DNA of 64,000 bases from Rickettsia endosymbiont of Cantharis rufa (lineage in GTDB: Bacteria > Pseudomonadota > Alphaproteobacteria > Rickettsiales > Rickettsiaceae): NCBI RefSeq assembly GCF_964026445.1, contig NZ_OZ032150.1:1-64000 (forward strand). The letters are read 5' to 3'. The translations under genes and the position numbers were made by a program. The notes below the pieces were generated by a model, which was not told where the DNA came from, did not search any database, and saw only the letters and a program-made list of their open reading frames with translations. This document shows, in pieces, positions 44,476 through 55,304 of the stretch (positions are counted from its first letter, which is position 1; each line of letters begins with the position of its first letter).

Positions 44476-45036
44476 ATGAATTCGCAAAAAACATTACCGC
44501 TTCTGCCAAAAGCCACGGCTATGTGGTTGATTGAAAATACCTCTTTAACTTTTAAGCAAATTGCCGATTTTTGTGGTATTCATGAATTTGAAATAAAAGG
44601 TATGGCTGACGGTGAAGTAGCGCAATCTATAAAAGGTTTAAATCCAATTGCAAACGGTCAATTAACTTTAGAGGAAATTGAACGTTGCAGTAAGGATCCT
44701 AATACTAGTTTGCAAATTTCATATAGCCCTGCTGATGAATTGATGAAAAATCAGAAAAAACAGCGTGCTAAATACACTCCTATAGCAAGACGTCAAGATA
44801 AACCGGATGCTATATATTGGTTATTGTCTAATTATCCAAATATCCAGGATCATCAAATAATTAAATTAATAGGTACTACTAAAACTACTATCGATGCTAT
44901 CAGAACCCGTAGCCATTGGAATATGAATTCTATTCGTCCTCGTGATCCCGTATTACTTGGAATCTGTAGTCAAATAGACTTGAATAAAATAGTAGAAAGC
45001 CTCAAGCCTCCACAAAAACATACAAAAGAATCATAA
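44476..45036 (+). CDS. TrcR-type cell-cycle transcription regulator (DUF1013)
   Basis: 186 aa, alphaproteobacterial family PF06242, known in Caulobacter as TrcR, which associates with RNA polymerase. Conserved opening PLLPKATAMWLIENTSLTF, then CGIHEFEIKGMADGEVAQ, GLNPIANGQLT and RRQDKPDAIYWLLSNYP with a second HTH-like unit. Full length. The low-GC gap upstream (54 nt) suggests co-transcription with pntB. Confidence 0.85.
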   Translation: MNSQKTLPLLPKATAMWLIENTSLTFKQIADFCGIHEFEIKGMADGEVAQSIKGLNPIANGQLTLEEIERCSKDPNTSLQISYSPADELMKNQKKQRAKYTPIARRQDKPDAIYWLLSNYPNIQDHQIIKLIGTTKTTIDAIRTRSHWNMNSIRPRDPVLLGICSQIDLNKIVESLKPPQKHTKES

Positions 45037-45122
45037 AATTATACTAACTTCTATTAGCTCACTTCTAGGTCTTGTCGCATGGCTCAAAAAACTCATTCTA
45101 TGTCAGGTCACGCACGGCATTG

Positions 45123-45350
45123 TTGCGTAGATATCTTAATTGTCATTGCGAGAAGCGAAGAGCGTTGTTGCATGGATCGTTTTATGTCATTCCTGCGAAA
45201 GAAGGAATTCACAAAAAAGTATAAATATAACAAGTTTTTAAAACTAAAAGCTTGATTTATCTCGCTTTATAGTGGATTCCTGCTTTCGCAGGAATGACAT
45301 CGAGTAGATTTTTCGATCCACGAAACAATGCCTTCCTCGCAAGCGGAATT
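45123..45350. repeat. Nested palindromic repeats
   Basis: Three nested inverted pairs: TGCGAGAAGCG / CCTCGCAAGCG outermost, GTTGTTGCATGGATCG / CGATCCACGAAACAATG next, and the inner pair TGTCATTCCTGCGAAAGAAG (45185) / TTCGCAGGAATGACA (to 45299). It looks like repeats inserted inside repeats. Together with copy c of the TIR element this fills the 461 bp between the convergent trcR and queF genes. Confidence 0.75.
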
Positions 45351-45366
45351 TTTTTTATGGATTAAT

Positions 45367-45500
45367 ATACTGCATAACCTATTGTTATAAAGAGGAATTT
45401 GAGAGATACGCGTAGCCTCAACCCACGGCGTACATACTAGTTACGTGAGGATTTGAGTACCGAATTGAAAATTACCTTTAGAAATAGATTATGCAGTCTA
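45367..45500. repeat. TIR element, copy c, at the queF stop
   Basis: Ends ACTGCATAACCTAT (left) and, reversed, ACTGCATAATCTAT (right). Core TAAAGAGGAATTTGAGAGATA, CGGCGTACATACTAG, ACGTGAGGAT and AAATTACCTTTAGAA as in copies a, b and d. The queF stop codon TAG is the terminal TAG of this element (45498-45500, reversed). Confidence 0.75.
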
Positions 45501-46319
45501 TTGTCTAATAAGTCGTTTATCGCTAGGTAAAGTGTAATTTTGATCTAGAGAGCGATAGGGGCAAATATCAATCCCACCACGCCTAGTATATACTATATAA
45601 ATAGAAAGGAATTCGGGATTTATAGCATTTTTAATGTCTGTAAAAATACGCTCGGCACACTGTTCTGCAAATTCATTAAAATTTCTAAAAGATATTAGAT
45701 ATTTCAAGAAAGAATCATGTTTTAACTTCTTTCCTTTATATTTTATAACGATTGTACCCCAATCCGGTTGACCGGTTACTAAGCAATTAGATTTTAGTAA
45801 ATTAGAATTAATCCCTTCTTCTACCAAAATATTCTCATACTCAATTAAACTATTATCTGGTGGACCGTAATTATTGCATTCTATATCTAAATCATCAATA
45901 TTTTTACCGCTTGGAACACTAAACTCTATTTTTGTATTTATTGGTAATATTTTGCCTAATATTTTAGATTGTAGGGCACTACTTAAATCTTGTAAAATTA
46001 TTCTTCCCAATTCTTCCATAGAATCAACTACAAAATTATTGAAAGAATTCAAGTATAATTTAAGAGATTTTGATTCTACAATATTGGGAGAAGTTGCAGG
46101 TATATAAAAAGTGCCTACCCCAACACATGGCTTGCCTTTATTATTAAGCCAAGACAATTCATATGCATTCCAAATATCTACACCGTAAAATGGTAGATTA
46201 TTACCGTTTATTCCGAGTTCGTTTCGATTATTTATACGTGGAATTTTAAATAACAAAGTTGCATCATAACTATCTCTATAAGTACTTTTTTTACCAAGTA
46301 AAGAAGTAGATAAAGGCAT
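45498..46319 (-). CDS. queF: 7-cyano-7-deazaguanine reductase QueF
   Basis: 273 aa, the long (YqcD-like/T-fold) NADPH-dependent nitrile reductase making preQ1 for queuosine tRNA modification. Catalytic Cys in [14 protein letters not shown]; QueF motif [21 protein letters not shown]-fold regions [15 protein letters not shown] and HYxxF-like [16 protein letters not shown]. Ends LIRQ with a TAG provided by the TIR element. Adjacent to ctrA, 17 nt away. Confidence 0.93.
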   Translation of the reverse strand: MPLSTSLLGKKSTYRDSYDATLLFKIPRINNRNELGINGNNLPFYGVDIWNAYELSWLNNKGKPCVGVGTFYIPATSPNIVESKSLKLYLNSFNNFVVDSMEELGRIILQDLSSALQSKILGKILPINTKIEFSVPSGKNIDDLDIECNNYGPPDNSLIEYENILVEEGINSNLLKSNCLVTGQPDWGTIVIKYKGKKLKHDSFLKYLISFRNFNEFAEQCAERIFTDIKNAINPEFLSIYIVYTRRGGIDICPYRSLDQNYTLPSDKRLIRQ

Positions 46320-46336
46320 TATTTATGCTCCTTGCG

Positions 46337-47035
46337 CTAAATTTCTTTTTGTTGTAATTCATCATATTCTTTTAGCATATAACCACGCCCCCATACCGTA
46401 TCGATATAATCTCTACCACCGGCAGCATCGCTTAATTTTTTACGAAGCTTACAGATAAATACGTCAATAATTTTCATTTCCGGTTCGTCGACACTGCTAT
46501 ATAAGTGATTTAAGAACATTTCTTTAGTTAAGATAGTTCCTCTTCGAAGTATTAATAACTCTAAAATAGCATATTCTTTGTTTGTCAAATGTACTTTTTT
46601 GCTGTCGACTTCTACCGTTCTAGTATCTAGGTTTACGCTAACCTTATCAAATTTAAATACTGATGCTGCATGCCCTTTAGAGCGTCTAACTATAGCTTTA
46701 ACTCTAGCAATTAATTCCTCTCTTACAAACGGCTTGGTTAGATAATCATCTGCTCCGGAAGAGAACCTAGTAATTTTTTGATCCGTATCTGTTAAGTTAG
46801 ATAAAATTAAGATTGGAGTTTTTATTTTGGCAGCACGCAATCTTAGTAATATCTCAAAACCATTAATATCAGGTAACATAAGATCTAAAATCACTAAATC
46901 ATAACCACCAACCTTTCCAAGTCTTAAACCTTCTACACCAACTGAAGCTTTATCGCAAACTATTCCCTCTGAAGCTAAAGTCAACTCAATTAAGTTAGCC
47001 ATTTCCGGCTCATCTTCAATTAACAAAACTCTCAT
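46337..47035 (-). CDS. ctrA: Cell-cycle response regulator CtrA
   Basis: 232 aa, OmpR-type response regulator: receiver domain with phospho-acceptor Asp in [12 protein letters not shown] and Lys in [11 protein letters not shown]; winged-helix C-terminus ([20 protein letters not shown], then [21 protein letters not shown]). Its sequence fits the alphaproteobacterial CtrA master regulator. Own promoter likely in the AT-rich 47036-47260. The partner kinases are not in view. Confidence 0.9.
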   Translation of the reverse strand: MRVLLIEDEPEMANLIELTLASEGIVCDKASVGVEGLRLGKVGGYDLVILDLMLPDINGFEILLRLRAAKIKTPILILSNLTDTDQKITRFSSGADDYLTKPFVREELIARVKAIVRRSKGHAASVFKFDKVSVNLDTRTVEVDSKKVHLTNKEYAILELLILRRGTILTKEMFLNHLYSSVDEPEMKIIDVFICKLRKKLSDAAGGRDYIDTVWGRGYMLKEYDELQQKEI

Positions 47036-47260
47036 TATTTTTCTCCATAAAATTCATTTTTTATATTGCGATATAATTTAATTACAGTTAATTATTGTTA
47101 ACTAAATTATAATTTTTTATCTAGTGCTTTATACATTCATTAATCACATAAGTAAAGAATATTTAATCAAATTGATAAAATTTTTACTATTAAGCTCTAT
47201 CTGTGATTTAAAAACCATGGCGTTTAAAACGAAATTTATTAAATAATTTAAATGATTTTC

Positions 47261-47719
47261 TTAGTTTTGATGCTCCGACATTTTCTTATGATATAAGGCG
47301 CCAAAATCTATAGGATCAATCATTAAAGGTTGGAATCCTGCATCTTGAGTACAACTAGCTATAATTTTTCTAGCAAACGGAAATATCATTGCCGGACAAT
47401 GAACGGATAATAAAATCGGATGTTGTTCAGTATCAATATTAATTAAATTAAATACCCCGGCATATTTTAATTCTATCTGAAATAATTTATATTTTTCATT
47501 TCTCGCAACTGCTTCAATATTTAACTCTACTTCATAGAAATTTTCTTCCGATAAATTAGTAATATTTATATCTAGAGATAAATCAATTTGAGGACGTTGA
47601 TCCAAAGCTGCAAGAGAAGATGGGGCAGAAGGGTTCTCAAGAGATAAATCTTTTACATATTGTGCATTAACGGAAATATGAGGTATTGCCTCATTAGTAT
47701 CGGTGTTTATTGTACTCAT
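47261..47719 (-). CDS. secB: Protein-export chaperone SecB
   Basis: 152 aa, tetrameric cytosolic chaperone passing preproteins to SecA. Features: [58 protein letters not shown]. Full length. dcd lies 79 nt upstream on the same strand. Confidence 0.95.
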   Translation of the reverse strand: MSTINTDTNEAIPHISVNAQYVKDLSLENPSAPSSLAALDQRPQIDLSLDINITNLSEENFYEVELNIEAVARNEKYKLFQIELKYAGVFNLINIDTEQHPILLSVHCPAMIFPFARKIIASCTQDAGFQPLMIDPIDFGALYHKKMSEHQN

Positions 47720-47798
47720 AAAAATCCTTACTAAAAATTTAATATTTATAATTACTTACTTGGTAAGCAAGAATTAATAAACTTTTTGCATAAAAAAG

Positions 47799-48365
47799 TT
47801 ATGTTAACGGCAAAGTTACGCCTACTTGTTTCATATATTTTCCTTGTCGATCGGCATACGAAGTATCACAAACTTGATCACTTCTTAAAAATAAAAACTG
47901 ACAAGCTCCTTCATTTGCATATATTTTAGCAGGTAATGGTGTAGTATTAGAAAATTCTAAAGTTACATGTCCTTCCCACTCCGGTTCTAACGGCGTCACA
48001 TTTACTATTATACCGCATCTTGCATAAGTAGATTTGCCAACACAAATAACTAATACATCACGCGGTATTTTAAAATATTCTATAGTTCTGCCGAGGGCAA
48101 AACTATTAGGTGGAATAATACACACATCTACTTCTCTATCAACTAAATTATATTCGCTGAAATTTTTTGGATCAACCGTAGTAGAATTAATATTGGTAAA
48201 TATTTTAAATTCATTAGATACTCTAGCATCATAGCCGTAAGAAGATAAGCCGTAAGAAATAATCTTTTCTTCATTATGAACTCTTACCTGCTTTTCCGCA
48301 AAGGGCTTAATCATACTTTGATTTATAGCAGCTTCCTTTATCCACTTATCTGACATTATAGCCAT
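47799..48365 (-). CDS. dcd: dCTP deaminase
   Basis: 188 aa from [11 protein letters not shown]; two more codons upstream (MI) are possible. Converts dCTP to dUTP for dTMP synthesis. Signatures [61 protein letters not shown]. Full length. The 281 bp upstream to the divergent porin gene holds no gene. Confidence 0.96.
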   Translation of the reverse strand: MAIMSDKWIKEAAINQSMIKPFAEKQVRVHNEEKIISYGLSSYGYDARVSNEFKIFTNINSTTVDPKNFSEYNLVDREVDVCIIPPNSFALGRTIEYFKIPRDVLVICVGKSTYARCGIIVNVTPLEPEWEGHVTLEFSNTTPLPAKIYANEGACQFLFLRSDQVCDTSYADRQGKYMKQVGVTLPLT

Positions 48366-48535
48366 AATCAAAACTTAATTTACTTAATAAACTAATGATT
48401 ATAACTCATAATTATTTACAATACAAAATTTTTCTTTAAAACTATAAGTCCAAGACTACTCGAATAATGATAGTGATAATAATACAACGTTATCTATTTA
48501 AAATTAAATTATTACCAATTAAATTAGTTTTTTTA

Positions 48536-48564
48536 TTGTCAATTCTGAAAAGTATTATTATATT
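48536..48564 (+). promoter_or_regulatory. Candidate promoter for the porin gene
   Basis: TTGTCA (48536-48541), 17-nt spacer, TATATT (48559-48564), about 88 nt before the GTG start. Long leader typical of outer-membrane protein mRNAs; tentative. Confidence 0.4.
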
Positions 48565-48652
48565 TTAGCGTAGTTAGATTTATATTTATTATACTAAAAA
48601 TTTATTTTGTATAGTAAATTTTATTATTTAAGTTTATTAAGGGTTTTATAAA

Positions 48653-49969
48653 GTGAAAAATTTATTATTAGCTGCAAGTATTATTTGCTTTGCATCGGTT
48701 GGTCTTGCCGAAGAAAATCAAACTCCCGTTATTTCTAATTCTGGTACTGAAATAAAATTAGAGGGATTTTATTTATTTGAAAGTGGTTATATAAAACAAG
48801 ATCATTTAATTTTATTTGATAAAAATGTAACCGATAACAGGAAAAAGCTAGGGTTTTACACGGAGGCAGCGTTTGCGGCAACTATTACTAGAACTATCAA
48901 TGATGTAATAGCAGGTGCTAAAATAGTGCTTCAGCCTACTACAAGAGCAAAAACCTCTACAAGTTATAATGGATCACATATCTTTATTGAAACTAGTTAC
49001 GGCAAAGTAGAACTCGGCTCTCCTGCCGACGCAAGCGCTAAATTGCGTATTACCGGTACTCAAGTAACCGCAGGTACTGGAGGATGGTATAGATATGCTC
49101 TACTTGACGGTCAGTATATGAGATATAACGGCTTAAAACCGGATTTTGATACCAGCGCTAGCTTTTATCTTGAGTCATACTCTAATTCTTTTGAGCAAAT
49201 CAATGATAAAGCTGAGAGAGCTAGAAGATTGAATTTTTTTACACCTAAAATGAAAGGCTTCCAAGCCGGTGTATCTTATACTCCCGATACTGCTAATACA
49301 GGCGGTAATAGAGATGTAAATAATTTAACGCTTGAGAGCTCAGGAAGAAACGGGATTAGTGTTTCTAGAACCGGAATAAAGACGGTTAAATTGGAGAATA
49401 ACGAAACTATGACTATAAACCAGAATATTCGAGATGCTTTTTCTGCCGGCTTAACTTATGAACATGAAATTAGCGAAGATGCAGACTTAAAATTGTCTGT
49501 TACCGGAGAATACGGTAAACCTGCTCGTCGTCTTATTCATGCTAAAACTGACGGGACTACAATCCAAGTACTTAATGCTTATAAGCTTTCTAATTTAAAA
49601 GCATATAATCTTGGAGCCGTATTTACTTATGGTAATTTCTCTTGTGGAGCTTCTTACGGTAATTTAGGTAAAAGCTTAACTGCTAAAGAATATTATAAAG
49701 TTGGTCGTGATACCTATTATTACAATGGAGCAGTTGCTTATGGACAAGGACCTATAAAAACAAGTCTTGAATATCTGAAAACTTCAAGATATAAAAACAC
49801 CGTTGATGCTGTAAGTCTTGCTACTGAATATAAGATCATGCCGGGCTTATTACCATATGCTGAAATTTCTCATTTCCAAGCTAAAGGCAAACCTGTATAT
49901 TATCCTGAAGCACCTAGTAAAACAACACGAGGTACTGTTGGTCTTATAGGTACAAAACTTAAGTTTTAA
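48653..49969 (+). CDS. Gram-negative porin-like outer membrane protein
   Basis: 438 aa starting at GTG, Sec signal MKNLLLAASIICFASVGLA. The mature part reads as a porin barrel: LEGFYLFESGYIKQD, ETSYGKVELGSP with the general-porin GxxxxG pattern, loop region and C-terminal GTVGLIGTKLKF with the terminal Phe. Likely a general diffusion porin. Isolated gene with promoter upstream and terminator downstream. Confidence 0.85.
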   Translation: MKNLLLAASIICFASVGLAEENQTPVISNSGTEIKLEGFYLFESGYIKQDHLILFDKNVTDNRKKLGFYTEAAFAATITRTINDVIAGAKIVLQPTTRAKTSTSYNGSHIFIETSYGKVELGSPADASAKLRITGTQVTAGTGGWYRYALLDGQYMRYNGLKPDFDTSASFYLESYSNSFEQINDKAERARRLNFFTPKMKGFQAGVSYTPDTANTGGNRDVNNLTLESSGRNGISVSRTGIKTVKLENNETMTINQNIRDAFSAGLTYEHEISEDADLKLSVTGEYGKPARRLIHAKTDGTTIQVLNAYKLSNLKAYNLGAVFTYGNFSCGASYGNLGKSLTAKEYYKVGRDTYYYNGAVAYGQGPIKTSLEYLKTSRYKNTVDAVSLATEYKIMPGLLPYAEISHFQAKGKPVYYPEAPSKTTRGTVGLIGTKLKF

Positions 49970-50070
49970 TTGTTTACAAATTGACATCATTTTATAACTG
50001 ATTAGCACTATTGTAAGAGTTAATAAAATTAATGCTCTTCATGAGAATAAAAGAATTCAATCACTATTAT

Positions 50071-50115
50071 AATCAAGGCTTAGAGCAATCTTATGCCTTG
50101 ATTATTCTACCTTTT
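50071..50115 (+). terminator. Rho-independent terminator after the porin
   Basis: AATCAAGGC (50071-50079) pairs with GCCTTGATT (50095-50103); a T run CTTTTTAAT follows at 50110. Located about 100 nt after the porin stop. Confidence 0.7.
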
Positions 50116-50390
50116 TAATCGAACTATCAATAAACTTTATACAATCCTTGTTTACCCTTTTGTTTAACCTCTGAACCATTCTATAGTCTGAGTTTTCTAA
50201 TTCCCGTCAAATTATTACCTAACTCCGTACTTTATTTACTTAAATAGCATATTTCAGAAAGCTAACCAGGATGAATTTAAAGTTGAGCTCACACAGCGTA
50301 AATATACATAAGTACTAGTGAACCATGAAAAATTCGCGATATATACCTCTTGATTAAATAAAATTATATATTTTATATTTTTTATTGCTA
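50116..50390. other. Intergenic stretch without genes
   Basis: No coding sequence seen. Around 50271-50340, GATGAATTTAAAGTTG, CACACAGCGTAAAT and AAGTACTAGTGAACC partly match 52019-52075 and the core of the TIR elements, suggesting an old diverged repeat. Confidence 0.4.
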
Positions 50391-50406
50391 GATGTTGACT
50401 TTCTTT

Positions 50407-50447
50407 GATTACCATATATTGTGATGCAACCATAATATATGGTAATC
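50407..50447. promoter_or_regulatory. Perfect 13-bp inverted repeat, possible operator or hairpin
   Basis: GATTACCATATAT (50407-50419) and ATATATGGTAATC (50435-50447) with a 15-nt spacer, 43 nt upstream of the ATG of the following degenerate gene. TTGACT at 50396 precedes it. Could be a regulator site or leader hairpin. Confidence 0.45.
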
Positions 50448-50490
50448 ATGTGATATATAATTTTTATTATTTTAAAGCAGGAGTAACACT

Positions 50491-51175
50491 ATGAATCATG
50501 CTAAACTTACAACTAAGGATATTCCTTTGTAAATGGATTAGAAGCGGTTACAAGATATGCAACCGCTCCTAAATTATTATTTAAAGATACATATAATTTG
50601 TTTCTAGTTTCAACCTAAAAAATATCTACAATATTACATGCTTTAAATATTCAGAAAGTCTATACAAAAGATGGCGATTTTGAGGCAGCATTGAAGTTTT
50701 TTCATATGAAACAAGATAATTCTCTAAAGATAAAAATAGATGTAACTCATAACATAGAGAGGCCAACATCAGAGGACAGTGAAAATTTTTTTCTCCCATA
50801 TTAAATGTATTTAAAAACATGATGGAAACAAGTAATATTATAGATAAATATATTACAGCAACCCCTCATTTAATGAGTATAAGTTTTACCTTAAAAAAAA
50901 TTTCAAGTCCCGACCATGTTATAAGCAAATTTGATGCAATAAGGGTGCCAGCACTTATGACTGCTGCTACCGCTATCGAAAAATCTTTAATAGATACAAT
51001 TAAAGAAGATTACTCTACTATAATTCAATTTTTTAAGAATAGTAATAAGTCCTTAATTGGCGTTTATAATCTTTTCGGTAATAATAATGAAGATTTTGCA
51101 TATTATCCGTTAGAGGAATATTATCAGGAGGATCAATTTGATGTTATAGGAGTGGAAGATAGTAACATCTATTAG
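50491..51175 (+). pseudogene. Unrecognised gene, 5' part decayed
   Basis: ATG at 50491 after AAAGCAGGAGTAAC starts MNHAKLTTKDIPL and stops at once; other frames continue NGLEAVTRYATAPKLLFKDT, ILHALNIQKVYTKDGDFEAA and DNSLKIKIDVTHNIERPTSE. The last 118 codons (50819-51175) are open: METSNIIDKYITATPHLMS to EDSNIY. No family recognised. The stop TAG at 51173 is formed with the IS1 end; before insertion TAA would have stopped it at the same codon, so IS1 did not shorten it. Confidence 0.6.
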
Positions 51176-52004
51176 GTCGCACCTCCATTTTACAGATGTG
51201 GATATTAAATGCTATACGTTCAATAAGAGTTCCGATGACTTTATCATGAATATCCAATGACTTGGAAAAACAAATTGTTTTACGTGTCAGTCTTTTGCAT
51301 CTTGTTCTAAGATTTAAGTTACCCCGTTCTATCCGTTGAGTATATTTTTTACTAACAATGTGTTTTTTGGGATCTAATAACCTAGCATAACTTCCCTATC
51401 CATCTGTAAAGTAAAAAGTAACCTTAAAATCCTCCAGTTTTTTTCAGTAATGATTCTGATGTGCTATCACATCTTGTACCAAAAGTATAAGCAACTACTT
51501 TTAACAAAATCTTATCCAAAGAATATCAAAGCCATCTTTGTTTGGATTTATTCTGTACATAAGACCATTGTTCATCTATTTCAGGAGCAATAATTACTTC
51601 TATCGTATTGATAGAATGATTTATCTTTTTTAACGCTAGATTTTTTTAAAACACGGATAACCGTATTGATACCCACTTTTAATACTCTTACTGTATCCCT
51701 AACTCCAGAGCCATTGATTGACATATCTACTATCTGAGCCTTGACTCCAGGCTTAGAGGCATTATTAATATATTACAGTTAAAAATATCGATTACACTGC
51801 TTGCATTGATATCTCTGTTGTTTTGAAATTGAATATCCCGCCTTTACTACTTTTTCTGTGTCGTTACAATATCTACACTTAACATCTATTCTTGATCTAC
51901 ATTTAACATATATTCTTGCCATAACTCCTTAACTATAATTCTCTCTTATTACTGTTTGAGGATTATAGACTATTCATGCTAAGCTGCAATACGGGGGCAC
52001 GGCT
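51175..52004 (-). mobile_element. IS1-family element, copy E, dead, with 9-bp target duplication
   Basis: 830 bp flanked by CATCTATTA (51166-51174 and 52005-52013), an exact duplication proving a transposition event here. It carries the same 24-bp internal duplication and InsB nonsense change as copies A, C and D, so a transposase supplied elsewhere must have moved it. Confidence 0.88.
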
Positions 52005-52124
52005 CATCTATTAATTTGAACTAGGCAAGATGAATTTAAAAGCCTATAAAAACTTTTAGTACTAGGTTCCGTGAAGATTTCTAATTAATTTGCTATTTTG
52101 AGGTGTTTTTTAGCGAAAATTATT

Positions 52125-52807
52125 TGTAGAAATCAAGATCTAATCCTACAGACACTATAAAAACTATATCTGAATGTCTGATAAGTTATGACTGTCAGAT
52201 GAGTATTCAAGATATAAGATTTCGTTATTCTTTTCAACATCTAACTTTTTACTATCCATAAAAGTCTGCATAGGCGTTTTACCATAGCGATATTTACCGG
52301 AATGTGATCTTTCGTTATTGTAATGCTCTAACCAAATATTCGGTAAGAACAATACCATCCTGAGCCATTTTTACTTCTAATGCTTTAAGTCTTTTATTGA
52401 TATTATTTAAATCATTACGTAGCCAAATTGATCTAACCCCCCAGGTGATACAAGAATACCAGTCTTTTTAAGCTCATTTGATACTCGCATCTGACCATAA
52501 GCTGGGTATTCTACCGCCATATCTAATACTGCTCTCTCTACCGCAGGATCAACTCTATTTGCTATAATTAGCTTCTTCCGGCTAATCTCATATAACGCCT
52601 CTTCTCCCCCAGTTTCATATAGCTCTTTGAACCTATAATAACTGTCCCTGCTGTATCCCATAGCTTTACACGCTGACGATATACTTCCAAGACTCCTAGC
52701 TAATCCTATTTTTGGCTTTATTATTTTTTGATTTAGATTCATTTCTAATCCTCTATTTAATACTTATCTTATTTTACTAAATGTAAGATTGAATCTCAGC
52801 TATTGCA
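52125..52807 (-). pseudogene. IS481 element with internal deletion
   Basis: Both termini are present (TGTAGAAATCAAGATC and, reversed, TGCAATAGCTGAGATTC), but the middle of the catalytic domain is missing: WLEHYNNERSHSG is joined to the beginning of the second ORF at 52340. The HTH part is also 9 bp shorter (LLG lost: PKIGLARS). The G6 frameshift is there. It sits between two oppositely oriented stretches resembling TAGAAATCTTCACAGAACCT. Confidence 0.85.
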
Positions 52808-52812
52808 AATTG

Positions 52813-52862
52813 ATAAGATTTTTGAAAAGAATAATTATTCATATTTTAAAAAAATCTTATAA
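52813..52862. repeat. Short hairpin repeat, copy 3 of 3
   Basis: ATAAGATTTTTG ... AAAAAAATCTTAT with inner GAATAATTATTCATATTTT. Downstream homology to copy 2 continues (GTAGCAAAAAATAA to ACAGAACCT, 52867-52917). It lies 3' of parC. Confidence 0.6.
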
Positions 52863-53003
52863 TTTGTAGCAAAAAATAACCAAAATTAAATCTTTTTAGA
52901 AATCTTCACAGAACCTAAACCGGTACAAGCGAATTTGTAAATAATTCGCTTGTATCAAATTATATAAAATATGCTGGGTTTTTTTACACTCAATCTTTAA
53001 CTA

Positions 53004-55217
53004 TTATGATGAAAATCTATTATTTTTAGGGAAGCCCATAGGAGGTAATTTACCGGTACTACCTCTTTTCCCTAAAAATGCAATAATATTTTTTTCGAGC
53101 TTTGCTTTTCCATTGTTATTCCAGCCTAAACCGTCTTCTTTATTAAATATTTTAATATCTAGAAGTTTTGCATTCTTAAATTTTTGCAGCGTTACACCTT
53201 GCCCTTTTTTCATTTCAGGTATTTCATCTATATTAAATACCAGTAATTTACGGCTTTCACCCATGCAAGCAATACTATTCCCGTTTACAGGCAAACAAGC
53301 TATACATACATGACCATCCGGTACGTTCATAATTTGCTTTCCTGTCTTTGTTTGAGCTATTACTTCACTTGAATTAACTAAAAATCCCTTACCTATACTA
53401 CTTGCAAGCAATAAAAGCTGTTCGGGCTTATAGACTAAAATATTTGTAATATCGTTATTGCCTATATCCACAAGTAGCTTTATAGATTCGCCGCTGCCTT
53501 TACCTTTAGAAATATTATCAGCAAGTAGAGTAAAAAATCTCCCTTCTGAACTAACTATTAATATCTTATCAGTCGTGTAAGCTTCTAAAATAAATTTTTC
53601 TGCGTCACCTTCTTTATATTTAATAATCGATAAATCGGTGTTATGACCTTTTAACGAACGTACCCACCCCATTTTTGAGCAGATAATTGTAATCGGATCC
53701 TTAGTAATAAACGCCGTTATATCAACTACTTGATTCGTAAGTGTTACTTCTTCAAAGCTCGTACGTCTTGCTCCTATTACCGTATTTAATCCGAATCTCG
53801 TTTGTACTGCTTTTATTTCCTTTTTTATTACTTCCCATAATCCTTTTGGATTATTTAAAATCTCTTCTAATATGGCTTGTTGTTTTTGTAAATTACCATA
53901 TTCATTAATAATTTCCTGCTCTTCAAGTTTACGAAGTGAGCGGAGACGGGTATTTAATATTGCTTCTACCTGTATTTCGGTTAGTTTAAACCGCTTCATC
54001 ATTATCGCTTTCGGCTCATCTTCTTCACGAATAATCTTAATGATCCCATCAAGATTTAGATAAGCTATTCTAAGACCTTCTAAAATTTCTAAACGATGTT
54101 TGATTTTGTTTAAAAGATAAGTTGACCTACGAGTAACAATATTTTGTCTATGAGCTAAAAACTCTTGTAAAACCTCTAAAATATTCATTACTCTCGGCAC
54201 GTTATTACTGCCAATCACATTCATATTTAGCTGAATGCGACTTTCTAAATTCGTTAGCTTGAATAGAGATTCCATAACTATCTGCGGATTACAGCTACGA
54301 TCCCTTGGCTCTATAATCAACCTAATAATATCGGTTGATTCATCCCTAATATTGCCAACAAGCGGGATTTTTTTATCCTTTAGCAATATTGCTACTTGTT
54401 CTATGAGTTTTGATTTTTGAACTTGATAAGGTATTTCGGTTACGACTATCTGATATGTACCATAACTTAGTTCCTCTTTTTCCCATCTGCTTCTTACTCT
54501 AAGACTACCGCGTCCCGTACTATAAGCACTGCTAATAACTTCGGCTTTATCAATAATTATACCGCCGGTTGGGAAATCGGGGCCTTTAATAAAATTCATT
54601 ACATTGTTAATTTTAGCTTTCGGGTGGTCGATTAAATGCACCAAAGCATCACATAACTCATGTAAATTATGCGGCGGTATATTGGTTGCCATACCGACTG
54701 CTATTCCTTCCGAGCCATTAGCTAGTAAGTTTGGAAAACTTGCCGGCATTATTACCGGTTCTAAATCGGAATCATCATAAGTAGGACGAAAATCTACTGT
54801 ATCTTTGTCGATATCCACCATCAATAACATACATATTTCCGTCATACGTGACTCAGTATAACGCATAGCCGCCGCATTATCACCGTCTATAGACCCGAAA
54901 TTGCCCTGTCCATCAATTAAAGGATAGCGAAGCGAAAAGTACTGAGCAAGGCGTACCAAGGTATCATACACTGCCACATCGCCGTGCGGGTGATACTTAC
55001 CTATTACGTCACCGACTACTCTTGCGCATTTCTTATAGCCGGAATTCGGCTCAAGCCTTAGCTGTAGCATTGCGTATAATAACCTACGATGTACAGGCTT
55101 AAGTCCGTCACGTACGTCAGGAAGCGAACGTGACATAATCGTTGACAACGCATAAGCAAGATAACGCTCTGATAACGCATTAGCAAAGTCAATATTTTCT
55201 ATTTTAGCTTCCTTCAT
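53004..55217 (-). CDS. parC: DNA topoisomerase IV subunit A
   Basis: 737 aa. Decatenates daughter chromosomes with ParE. DNA-binding/cleavage domain: [33 protein letters not shown], catalytic Tyr in [10 protein letters not shown]; GyrA-like C-terminal propeller with short or degenerate blades and no GyrA box, supporting ParC rather than GyrA. At the position of E. coli Ser80 (after HPHGD) this protein has Val; effect unknown. Full length; the start [20 protein letters not shown] is typical. Confidence 0.94.
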   Translation of the reverse strand: MKEAKIENIDFANALSERYLAYALSTIMSRSLPDVRDGLKPVHRRLLYAMLQLRLEPNSGYKKCARVVGDVIGKYHPHGDVAVYDTLVRLAQYFSLRYPLIDGQGNFGSIDGDNAAAMRYTESRMTEICMLLMVDIDKDTVDFRPTYDDSDLEPVIMPASFPNLLANGSEGIAVGMATNIPPHNLHELCDALVHLIDHPKAKINNVMNFIKGPDFPTGGIIIDKAEVISSAYSTGRGSLRVRSRWEKEELSYGTYQIVVTEIPYQVQKSKLIEQVAILLKDKKIPLVGNIRDESTDIIRLIIEPRDRSCNPQIVMESLFKLTNLESRIQLNMNVIGSNNVPRVMNILEVLQEFLAHRQNIVTRRSTYLLNKIKHRLEILEGLRIAYLNLDGIIKIIREEDEPKAIMMKRFKLTEIQVEAILNTRLRSLRKLEEQEIINEYGNLQKQQAILEEILNNPKGLWEVIKKEIKAVQTRFGLNTVIGARRTSFEEVTLTNQVVDITAFITKDPITIICSKMGWVRSLKGHNTDLSIIKYKEGDAEKFILEAYTTDKILIVSSEGRFFTLLADNISKGKGSGESIKLLVDIGNNDITNILVYKPEQLLLLASSIGKGFLVNSSEVIAQTKTGKQIMNVPDGHVCIACLPVNGNSIACMGESRKLLVFNIDEIPEMKKGQGVTLQKFKNAKLLDIKIFNKEDGLGWNNNGKAKLEKNIIAFLGKRGSTGKLPPMGFPKNNRFSS

Positions 55218-55265
55218 AAGTATTTAATTTTTTTATTATGACTCCTAGTATCATTTCTCTATTCT

Positions 55266-55296
55266 TGTCATCCCGTGAATAAATCACGGTATGACA
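55266..55296. terminator. Hairpin repeat between the SPOR gene and parC
   Basis: TGTCATCCCGTGA ... TCACGGTATGACA, a compact hairpin from the palindromic-repeat class, 8 nt past the stop of the − strand SPOR gene. No strong T run follows, so its terminator role is inferred. Confidence 0.5.
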
Positions 55297-55304
55297 CTAA
55301 AGTG

